Origin: Polaromonas sp.
GTDB lineage: Bacteria; Pseudomonadota; Gammaproteobacteria; Burkholderiales; Burkholderiaceae_C
DNA: 7,235 bases
Assembly: GCA_023259235.1 (NCBI GenBank)
Contig: JAHFQQ010000181.1
Span: 1-7,235 of the forward strand
Direction: 5' to 3'
Shown: positions 1-5,455 of the stretch, piece after piece
How positions within the stretch are numbered: the stretch's first letter is position 1
Layout: each line of letters begins with the position of its first letter
Translations under genes and position numbers: made by a program
The notes under the pieces: generated by a model
What the model saw: the letters and a program-made list of their open reading frames with translations, nothing else
The model's database searches: none
What the model was told of the DNA's origin: nothing

Positions 1-2
1 AT

Positions 3-89
3 TCGAGCTCGGGCTCGCAGGAGACACAGGCTGCGCGGTGGCGAGTCAACCGGTTCAGCAATCAAGGCTTTCACCGCCTCGACCACTGA
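3..89 (+). CDS. Possible C-terminal end of an upstream gene (partial)
   Basis: Frame 3 is open from the window edge to a TGA at 87-89 and would encode about 28 residues ending NRFSNQGFHRLDH. Most of its codons end in G or C, as in the real genes here, while the other two forward frames read less like protein. The family cannot be recognised from so short a tail. If real, it ends 39 bp before the first transporter start, close enough for a shared operon. It could equally be non-coding leader sequence. Confidence 0.3.
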   Translation, partial: SSSGSQETQAARWRVNRFSNQGFHRLDH

Positions 90-112
90 AGTTTGAACTA
101 TTTGAAAGATAT

Positions 113-118
113 AAGGAG
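113..118 (+). promoter_or_regulatory. Ribosome binding site deciding the first transporter's start
   Basis: AAGGAG lies 10 nt before the ATG at 129. A TTG at 93 is in the same frame and would add 12 residues, but the Shine-Dalgarno then falls inside the coding region. From the ATG the protein begins MDPIFNVQSFID, which matches how family members usually begin. The ATG at 129 is therefore preferred. Confidence 0.75.
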
Positions 119-128
119 ACGTGCGGAA

Positions 129-1502
129 ATGGACCCAATATTCAACGTTCAAAGTTTCATAGACCGGGAAAAATTTAGTCGTTTCCAGTTCATGGTCGTC
201 GCGTTGTGCGCGCTGGCGGTGCTGCTGGACGGTTTCGATACCCAGGCCATCGGTTATGTCGCGCCCGCGATAGTCAAGGCGTGGCAAATCAACCGGTCGG
301 CGCTCGCCGGCGTCTTCGCTGCCGGGCTGACCGGCCTGATGGTCGGGGCATTGACGCTGGGCCCGGCCGCCGACCGTTACGGCCGCAAGCCCTTGCTGGC
401 CTTCTGCATCCTGTTCTTCGGCATCTTCTCGCTACTTACCGTCACCGCCGACACGGTGGGTTCGCTGATGATATTTCGCTTCGTCGCCGGCCTGGGCCTG
501 GGCGGCGCCATGCCCAACGCCATTGCGCTCACGACCGAGTACACGCCGCGTCGCGTCCGCACCACGACGGTGATGATCATGTTCTGCGGCTTTTCGCTCG
601 GCGCAGCGCTCGGCGGCGTGGCGGCGGCCAGCCTGATCGCGCACTTCGGTTGGAAATCGGTGTTCGTCATCGGCGGCATCACCCCGCTGCTGGCGTTCAT
701 TGCGCTGCTCGCCTTGCTGCCGGAGTCGATCCGATATCTCACACTGAAGGGTGGGCAGGAGGTGAAAATCGCAGCGATCCTGCGCCGCATCAAACCCAGC
801 GTCGAAATCCCCTCCTTGCCGCGTTTTGTGGTGGATGAACACAAGCAGCAAGGTTTCATGGTCGGCCAGCTATTCAAGCAGGGGCGCGCCCTGATGACCG
901 TGCTGTTGTGGCTGGTGTTCTTCATGAGTCTTCTCGAACTCTACTTCCTCTCTAATTGGCTGCCCATCATGCTGCACGATAGCGGCGTGTCGCTCGGCAG
1001 TTCGGTCATGATTACCGCCATGCTGCAAGTCGGCGGCATCGTCGGCACGCTGGTACTGGGGCGGCTCTTTGATCGTCACGCGCCGTTCAAGGTACTCGCC
1101 TGGGTGTATCTGGGTGCGGCGGCGTTCGTGTTCCTTATCAGCCTGGTGGTGATCTCGGTGCCCATGCTGTTCGTGACCGTGTTCGGCGCCGGCCTCTGCG
1201 TCGTCGGGGCGCAGATCGCTGCCAACGCGCTGACCGCTGGCTCGTATCCCACTGCAATCCGCTCCACCGGCACCGGCTGGGCGCTAGGCATAGGGCGGCT
1301 TGGCTCAATCACCGGGCCGATCATCGGCGGCGCGTTGCTAGCTATGCAGTGGCCGATCACGCAGATCTTCATGGTGGCCTCGCTTCCCATGCTGGTGGCG
1401 GCCTGTGCCGCATTCCTTATCTACCTGCAGCGCAGGGGCACGCAGGGCTTGAGCGCCGCACCGCCCGTCGACGTCACGCGCACCGCCGAGAACATGCATT
1501 GA
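129..1502 (+). CDS. MFS transporter, aromatic acid:H+ symporter (AAHS/PcaK-MhpT type)
   Basis: This is a 457-residue inner-membrane importer of the major facilitator superfamily, expected to have 12 helices. AAHS hallmarks seen are an N-terminal NVQSFIDREKFSRFQ-like cytoplasmic lead-in (residues 6-20), LDGFDTQAIG in helix 1 (33-42, with the two aspartates known to matter in PcaK), and motif A, GPAADRYGRK, between helices 2 and 3 (78-87). Also present are RFVAGLGLGGAMPN in helix 4 (117-130) and a second motif-A-like GRLFDR in the C-terminal half. Length is normal for the family (about 450). Known members import aromatic acids such as 4-hydroxybenzoate, protocatechuate or hydroxyphenylpropionate by proton symport; the substrate here cannot be fixed. 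The start is the ATG behind AAGGAG. The second MFS gene follows after 11 bp, so the two are probably co-transcribed. No aromatic catabolic enzyme lies in the window. Confidence 0.93.
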   Translation: MDPIFNVQSFIDREKFSRFQFMVVALCALAVLLDGFDTQAIGYVAPAIVKAWQINRSALAGVFAAGLTGLMVGALTLGPAADRYGRKPLLAFCILFFGIFSLLTVTADTVGSLMIFRFVAGLGLGGAMPNAIALTTEYTPRRVRTTTVMIMFCGFSLGAALGGVAAASLIAHFGWKSVFVIGGITPLLAFIALLALLPESIRYLTLKGGQEVKIAAILRRIKPSVEIPSLPRFVVDEHKQQGFMVGQLFKQGRALMTVLLWLVFFMSLLELYFLSNWLPIMLHDSGVSLGSSVMITAMLQVGGIVGTLVLGRLFDRHAPFKVLAWVYLGAAAFVFLISLVVISVPMLFVTVFGAGLCVVGAQIAANALTAGSYPTAIRSTGTGWALGIGRLGSITGPIIGGALLAMQWPITQIFMVASLPMLVAACAAFLIYLQRRGTQGLSAAPPVDVTRTAENMH

Positions 1503-1513
1503 GGGAGCACACG

Positions 1514-2713
1514 ATGTCTCAATCGAACAGAACCGTCCTGGTCGGCGTGGCGGCGGCCGCTTTTCTGGGGCCTTTCACGCAAACCGTGTATGCGCCCAGC
1601 CTGCCTGAACTGGGCACTTTTTTTCAGGTGAATACCGTCATGGTCAATCTGACCATCTCACTGTTCACTGCCATTCTGGCGTTAAGTAATTTTGTCGTCG
1701 GTCCGATGGCGGACCGCTGGGGTCGGCGTGCGATCCTGCTACCTGGGTTGGTCGTCTTTTCGCTCGGTTCATTGCTCTGCCTGTTTGCCGCGTCGTACTG
1801 GATTTTCCTGGCCGGACGTGTGGTGCAGGCGATCGGAATTAGTACCGCGCTGCTGGTCGCACCTACCGTGATCGGCGACATCTATCCGCCGCAAGAGCGT
1901 GCCGCGGCGATGGGCGTGTTTCAGACAGTGACATTCCTGGGCCCGGTGTTTGGGCCAGTGGTGGGCGGTCTGATTGCCGCCTATTTGCATTGGCAATGGG
2001 CGTTTGCGTTGCTCACCGCAGCCGGAATCGCTGCCTGGCTCTACAACCACAGCCGGTTGGCTGAGACGCTGCCGCAAGGCGTGGTACCGGCGCGGATCAC
2101 GCTGCAGACCTTTCGACGTGTGCTGACCAACCGCTCGGCCTTCTCAATCATCGTGCTCGGCTTCAGCCAGTTTTTCGGCTATTACGTTTTCCTGGTGTTC
2201 CTGCCGACGCTGTTGACCACCTTGTTTACGCAATCGGTATCGTCCGAAGGCTTTTTCTTCGTGCCACTGACAGCTGGCATCTTGGCCGGCATCAGCCTCG
2301 GCGGCCGCTGGCTAAAACACTGGGGCCGGGCCAGGATCGTTTGCACCAGCTCGTTCGCGATCAGCCTGAATGTACTGCTGTTCTGGCTGGCGCTGTCAGT
2401 CAACTTGATGACTATCCCAGTGCTGATAGCGTTGCTGCTGGTGTATGGCTTGCTACTCGGTTGCAGCCTGCCGGTACAGTCGACCATCCTAGTCAACCTA
2501 TTCCAGCACGAGAAAGCGACAGCGGTCGGCAGCTATAATTTTTTCCGCTTTTCCGGCGCCGCGATCGGACCGATCGCCGGCGGCATCATTAGTCTAGCGT
2601 TCGGAATCAATGCGGTTTTTCTGACGCTGGGTATCCTGTTGTTTGTTGCCGCCTGGGTCGTGCGGCGGAATCTGTCGGACCCGTTTGAACGGATAGGCAT
2701 TTCAACCGCATGA
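1514..2713 (+). CDS. MFS transporter, DHA1-type probable efflux antiporter
   Basis: This is a 399-residue membrane protein with about 12 predicted hydrophobic segments. Seen in the sequence are YAPSLPELGTFF at the helix 1-2 region (26-37), motif A GPMADRWGRR (63-72), motif B GRVVQAIGIS (101-110) and motif C FLGPVFGPVVGG (141-152). Motif C is characteristic of drug:proton antiporters, and the overall pattern resembles the Bcr/CflA, EmrD and MdtL-like DHA1 group. The role is probably export of a small, perhaps aromatic or toxic, compound; the substrate is unknown. The chosen ATG has GAGGGAG 6 nt upstream. The same frame is open further upstream to 1349, but that part overlaps the preceding gene and is not transporter-like. 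It follows the AAHS gene with an 11 bp gap, in an importer/exporter arrangement. Confidence 0.9.
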   Translation: MSQSNRTVLVGVAAAAFLGPFTQTVYAPSLPELGTFFQVNTVMVNLTISLFTAILALSNFVVGPMADRWGRRAILLPGLVVFSLGSLLCLFAASYWIFLAGRVVQAIGISTALLVAPTVIGDIYPPQERAAAMGVFQTVTFLGPVFGPVVGGLIAAYLHWQWAFALLTAAGIAAWLYNHSRLAETLPQGVVPARITLQTFRRVLTNRSAFSIIVLGFSQFFGYYVFLVFLPTLLTTLFTQSVSSEGFFFVPLTAGILAGISLGGRWLKHWGRARIVCTSSFAISLNVLLFWLALSVNLMTIPVLIALLLVYGLLLGCSLPVQSTILVNLFQHEKATAVGSYNFFRFSGAAIGPIAGGIISLAFGINAVFLTLGILLFVAAWVVRRNLSDPFERIGISTA

Positions 2714-2728
2714 GTGCCAGTATGGCAC
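2714..2728 (+). terminator. Short perfect hairpin right after the second MFS gene
   Basis: GTGCCA-GTA-TGGCAC forms a 6-bp perfect stem with a 3-nt loop, starting at the first base after the TGA stop. There is no T-run behind it, so it is not a classical intrinsic terminator. It could stabilise the 3' end of the two-transporter mRNA or be a weak termination signal. It could also be chance. Confidence 0.35.
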
Positions 2729-3121
2729 CGTAGAACAACTTACACGCCTAAAGCAACATCCGCCCGACAGTTTCCTGACCGTTGTTTGTGGGGAGCCCAA
2801 TTTGGCCGAGTATGGGAAAAGTCGACCAGACTTCACACAAAAAAAGGCATAACGCTGTGCGACAAGGCCGCGCGACGCCCCTGAATTCAAACGTTGAACG
2901 TCTACTGTCTGGAAATTTGAAGGTCGGAAATTAGTCTGGGGCCGACGGTCAACTTTCTCGGAAGCTGACATTCAGATTGAAGGTCTGCAATGGAGCGGGA
3001 CCTACTTCGGCAGTGCAGCGGAAGCTGACCGTCATGAAGGGCAGCATTGAGGTCCCTTCGACCGACGGAACAGCAGGCGTGGATTCTGCCGTGCAAGTCA
3101 AGCACGAGGGCCCGATCGCGG
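2729..3121. other. Non-coding spacer with 60-bp-spaced short repeats
   Basis: No credible gene is visible between the second transporter and the 3' end of the minus-strand flavoenzyme gene. The short open frames on both strands are arginine-, serine- and cysteine-rich low-quality translations. Two short direct repeats recur exactly 60 bp apart: TTGAAGGTC at 2917 and 2977, and CGGAAGCTGAC at 2959 and 3019. The rest of the 60-bp unit is poorly conserved. The stretch also serves as the convergent 3' region of both transcription units. A small inverted repeat, CGTGC/GCACG (3090-3106), lies just past the stop of the minus-strand gene but has no T-run. Confidence 0.5.
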
Positions 3122-4120
3122 TTACGTGGGCACGCGGTGATCAGACCCCAATGCGTCTCCGCATCGATTTAGATGAATCGCCGCATCGTCCACCATCCGC
3201 TGAACGATGGCAGCTGCAGACTCTATCGAATTGATCAGGCCAGCCGCTTCGCCGAACCAGACTCCTGTGCTCTCTGGATCTCCGGCGGCAAATGCCTGCC
3301 TGTATCGCGGACCCTCTACGGCGACATTGCGCTCGAGTTCGGCCTCGTGACCATGCCAGCGGTCCGTAAAGGCATTACGTCGGATGCGGGCAGTGAAACC
3401 ACGTGGCCAGGGAATCTGTCGTGCGATGTCGGCGATGGTGGTGCGCACAGTGCCATCGCCATCAGTCTCGATGATGGCCTGATGATGTCTCATCGGGACT
3501 AAAGCTTCCTTGGATGCCCAGAGCCGCGTGCCGACAAGGACGCCGTCGGCGCCGAGGACCAGTGATGCAGCCAATCCCCTGCCGTCGCCAATACCTCCGG
3601 CTGCCAACAGCAGCGTTTCTGGCGCATGCCGGGCGATGTGGTCTGCCACCTCCGGCACAAAGGTCAGGGTACCTCGCGATGCACCGTGTCCGCCTGCCTC
3701 AGCACCCTGCGCCACGATGACATCGGCCTTGACATCCAGAGCGTCCATCACGTGCGCCATATCCTGACACTGGCAGATGATTACGGCCTTCGCAGCTCGA
3801 ATCTCATCGGCGAAGGGGCGCGGATCGCCGAAGGACAGCATCACCGCAGCCGGACGATGTTTGAGCACGTCTGTCAGCAAAGAAGGGGACTTGCGCAAAG
3901 ACCAGGTAATGAAGCCCACTCCGACTCGTTCCCCAGCAGCAGCAGCGAACTGCTCCTCAAGCCAAGAGGGGTCGCCGTAGCCACCACCGATCAATCCGAG
4001 TCCGCCGGCGCGGCTAACCGCGGCAGCCAACGCGCCTCCACCTGCAAATGCCATCGGTGCGGACACAACTGGAAGCTGCAGTTTTAGCGCTTGGTTTAGT
4101 CGTGTGGAGATCGTTGCCAT
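3122..4120 (-). CDS. Nitronate monooxygenase-family FMN enzyme
   Basis: This is a complete 332-residue soluble TIM-barrel flavoprotein of the nitronate monooxygenase / 2-nitropropane dioxygenase family. Characterised members use FMN and O2 to oxidise alkyl nitronates such as propionate-3-nitronate. Visible are the N-terminal strand PVVSAPMA (17-24), a glycine-rich GGLGLIGGG (39-47), CQCQD (116-120) and AQGAEAGGHGA (137-147), whose H145 sits at the usual catalytic histidine position. The FMN phosphate-binding segments are AAGGIGDGRG (173-182) and GADGVLVGTR (190-199). The C-terminal WFGEAAGLI...AIVQRMV helix region is also typical, so the protein looks full length and intact. The start ATG has AAGGA 7 nt upstream on the minus strand. 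The gene stands alone, opposite in direction to the other genes and flanked by repeats and IS remnants, so its in vivo substrate cannot be inferred from neighbours. Some family members act as enoyl reductases or other flavin oxidoreductases. Confidence 0.9.
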   Translation of the reverse strand: MATISTRLNQALKLQLPVVSAPMAFAGGGALAAAVSRAGGLGLIGGGYGDPSWLEEQFAAAAGERVGVGFITWSLRKSPSLLTDVLKHRPAAVMLSFGDPRPFADEIRAAKAVIICQCQDMAHVMDALDVKADVIVAQGAEAGGHGASRGTLTFVPEVADHIARHAPETLLLAAGGIGDGRGLAASLVLGADGVLVGTRLWASKEALVPMRHHQAIIETDGDGTVRTTIADIARQIPWPRGFTARIRRNAFTDRWHGHEAELERNVAVEGPRYRQAFAAGDPESTGVWFGEAAGLINSIESAAAIVQRMVDDAAIHLNRCGDALGSDHRVPT

Positions 4121-4144
4121 AGGTCTTTCCTTGAAGTTCTGGAA

Positions 4145-4173
4145 ATTGAATCACAAAGTCAAGTTCTGTTCAA
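4145..4173 (-). promoter_or_regulatory. Candidate promoter of the nitronate monooxygenase gene
   Basis: On the minus strand, TTGAAC (4173-4168) and TTCAAT (4150-4145) match sigma-70 -35 and -10 boxes at four of six positions each and are separated by 17 nt. Transcription would start near 4138, giving a leader of about 18 nt that contains the AAGGA ribosome binding site. Position and spacing are good but the boxes are weak. Confidence 0.35.
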
Positions 4174-4185
4174 ATGATTGGCAAT

Positions 4186-4240
4186 CCGCCCTGGTTCAAT
4201 ATTGAATCGGCAGGGCGGCTCAATATTCAATCGGCGCGGA
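4186..4240. repeat. Two imperfect 24-bp tandem repeats with a 12-bp palindrome
   Basis: The units at 4193-4216 and 4217-4240 agree at 19 of 24 positions and share a core TCAATATTSAATCGG (S = G or C). In the first unit, TTCAATATTGAA (4195-4206) is a perfect 12-bp palindrome. An inverted repeat, CCGCCCTG (4186-4193) and CAGGGCGG (4211-4218), spans it. The repeats lie about 75-120 bp before the minus-strand flavoenzyme start, behind its candidate promoter, and just before the IS630 remnant. They could be a regulator's operator. They also resemble the repeated terminal motifs (TCAATnTT..ATCGGCG..GACA) I associate with IS21-like element ends. Neither reading is proven. Confidence 0.5.
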
Positions 4241-4439
4241 CACATCAGCGAAAAGCGGCTGCGCCGCGGGGTGTTCACTGGCGTGCCGGAACTGGTGGCT
4301 GCCATCGATGAATACATCGCTCACCGCAATACCAATCCAAAGCCGTTTATCTGAACCAAGAGCGCTCGCGACATCCTGCAAAAAGTCATCCGCGCCACCA
4401 GCCGATTAGGTTCCAAACAGAATGCGACAACTACACTAG
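4241..4439 (+). pseudogene. IS630-type transposase C-terminal remnant
   Basis: The plus-strand frame beginning near 4241 reads HISEKRLRRGVFTGVPELV, then AAIDEYIAHRNTNPKPFI. It continues after a stop as TKSARDILQKVIRA and TSRLGSKQN, matching the C-terminal tail of IS630-family (Tc1/mariner-like DDE) transposases. The TGA at 4352-4354 stands where the family has a tryptophan (PFxW-T), so TGG has become TGA. The usual ending Leu-His-stop is found as CTA CAC TAG at 4431-4439, but one base out of frame, suggesting a one-base insertion just before it. The catalytic aspartates and the glutamate of the NxxE region are absent. It is inactive. Confidence 0.75.
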
Positions 4440-4455
4440 CAGTGAACGCAGCACA

Positions 4456-4716
4456 TACAGAATGCGCGTTGCCGTTCTTATGCTGATCGGCTTCCACCCA
4501 CAAATGCCACCGCTCAAGGCTGATCTGCTTCCATTGAAGCCGGGTCACATTGGCCTGACGCAACCCCGTCGCCACTGAAAAGCGAGCCATTTCCGCGAGG
4601 TGTGGCGGTAACTCTGCCAGTAACCGCGTGAACTCGTCCCGTGACCGAGAACGAATGCGCCCGCCCTTGTCGGGTAGCATGCCGACCTTGGGCGGGCGGT
4701 CGATCCACTCCCACCA
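4456..4716 (-). pseudogene. Tyrosine recombinase (XerC/D-like integrase) internal fragment
   Basis: On the minus strand, residues read WWEWIDRPPKVGMLPDKGG, then a linker leading to LLAELPPHLAEMARFSVATG, LRQANVTRLQWKQISLERW and DQHKNGNAHSV. This matches the end of the core-binding domain and the start of the catalytic domain of site-specific tyrosine recombinases. The arginine of ATGLR is the first catalytic residue. The later HxxR, histidine/tryptophan and tyrosine motifs are missing: the similarity stops at about 4456, next to the IS630 remnant. The open frame (TTG 4740 down to 4321) continues into the antisense strand of that remnant, so a 139-residue ORF called here would be an artificial hybrid. 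Confidence 0.7.
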
Positions 4717-4855
4717 GCGAGCGCAGCACCTCAGCGTCAAAGCGCGCCATGCACGCTTCGAGTTCCTCGATGTGAGTCATGATCTCGCTCAGCACGAATC
4801 GGTGCGCCAGCGGGAGCTCTTCGGCCTGCAAGGCCTCGAAGATGACTTCAATCAA
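4715..4855 (-). pseudogene. IS110-like transposase middle fragment
   Basis: The minus-strand frame from about 4855 reads ALQAEELPLAHRFVLSEIM, then THIEELEACMARFDAEVLRSL. This resembles the helical segment between the N-terminal DEDD domain and the C-terminal domain of IS110-family transposases, where phrases like EI..HIEELE.R.ARFD are common. Similarity ends at about 4715, where the tyrosine recombinase fragment begins in another frame. No catalytic acidic residues can be placed and no start of its own is visible. Assignment rests on pattern recognition of about 45 residues. Confidence 0.5.
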
Positions 4856-4966
4856 TCCAAGAACGGTGCGCAGTTTGGTGCCTGGTTGGGGTTAACGCCA
4901 CGGCGAAACTCAAGTGGCGGAAAGAACTGCCTGGGCGGGATCACCAAGCGCGGCGACATGTATCTT
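4856..4966 (+). pseudogene. IS110/IS1111-type transposase C-terminal domain fragment
   Basis: On the plus strand the frame reads SKNGAQFGAWLGLTPRRNSS, then GGKNCLGGITKRGDMYL. This is a close match to the conserved C-terminal domain (transposase_20 region) of the IS1111 branch of IS110 transposases, whose typical form is NGRQFAAWLGLTPRQ.SSGGK..LGGI.KRGD.YLR. Similarity begins at about 4856, exactly where the minus-strand IS110-like fragment ends, and stops near 4966 in place of the expected RTLL..GAR continuation. It is about 37 residues of a roughly 340-residue protein and is inactive. Confidence 0.75.
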
Positions 4967-5455
4967 CCCCAGAGGTGTGCAAGACGCTGGAGCACATCGG
5001 CGTGGACGCCCGTGCCCGCGCATTGCCCCGGCACATGGACCCGCGTGCGCTACGGGCCCAGAGCACTTTTTCAGACCAGCAGCGCCGCCACCCCCCGGTA
5101 CAGCGGCTCAAAGTCCGGGTTTCGGCGATGTTCTGACGTGTCCAAGGCATGTCATATCCAGACTCTTGCGGTTGAATTGCCTATCCGTGAAAAAGGTTCG
5201 CTGCGCACCGCCGCCTTCATTGTTGCCTGCCCCGGTGTGCTGCAGGCGCGTGAAGTGCGCGGCCGGTATCCCCCTGACCGCCGCTGGCAGCCGTGGTGGG
5301 GAGCGTTCGTCGGCACATGCACGATATTGACCTACCCGTGCTGGCCAACTGCGTAGCCGGTGGTGGTTTTGCGCCACTATAAATAGCAAGGCAGAAAGTC
5401 GGTTGCCGTACAAGGGTTTTGATACACTGGCAGCATACTTTTTTTGGGAGATATT
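4967..5455. other. Spacer before gltI without a recognisable gene
   Basis: No protein family is recognised on either strand. One plus-strand frame, about 4969-5136, ends almost all codons in G or C and reads EVCKTLEHIGVDARARALP, then RHMDPRALRAQ, to a TGA at 5134-5136. It could be the tail of another decayed gene but has no visible start. The part next to gltI (5340-5455) is more AT-rich. It contains TATAAAT (5378-5384) and a weak TTGCCG...TACACT pair only 14 nt apart, so no convincing promoter can be named although one is expected here. Confidence 0.4.
5446..5450 (+). promoter_or_regulatory. Ribosome binding site of gltI
   Basis: GGGAG lies 5 nt before the ATG at 5456, after a run of T residues. 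An in-frame TTG at 5444 overlaps this Shine-Dalgarno and would spoil the signal peptide start, so the ATG is chosen. Confidence 0.75.

Larger units (their letters stand above)
4241..4966. mobile_element. Mosaic of degraded mobile-element fragments
   Basis: Four pieces of different recombinase genes lie end to end with alternating orientation: IS630-type (+), tyrosine recombinase (-), IS110-like (-), IS110/IS1111-type (+). Each keeps only one segment of its protein, and the family similarity changes abruptly at about 4440-4455, 4715 and 4855. No complete element or paired terminal repeats are visible. The region is best read as successive insertions followed by deletions and an inversion, and it separates the flavoenzyme gene from the glutamate transporter operon. 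Confidence 0.7.

Noticed and set aside
206..838. Long plus-strand open frame inside the AAHS transporter gene
   Set aside because: It is an arginine-rich out-of-frame reading of a GC-rich gene whose true frame has clear family motifs.
2897..3080. CRISPR-like array from the 60-bp-spaced repeats
   Set aside because: The repeats are only 9-11 bp, occur twice each and lack regular spacers; no cas genes are present.
2902..3105. Minus-strand 67-codon open frame in the spacer
   Set aside because: It has low-complexity Arg/Ser/Cys composition, no ribosome binding site seen, and overlaps short DNA repeats, so it is probably spurious.
3626..4087. Plus-strand open frame opposite the nitronate monooxygenase gene
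   Set aside because: It is an antisense shadow; the minus strand carries a full-length protein with all family motifs.
5403..5428. TTGCCG / TACACT promoter pair for gltI
   Set aside because: The spacer is only 14 nt, too short for a normal sigma-70 promoter.
5428..5444. Sigma-54-like element CTGGCA...TTTTT before gltI
   Set aside because: The -24 half fits, but the required GC of the -12 half is TT, and the implied start site would fall right at the gltI start codon.
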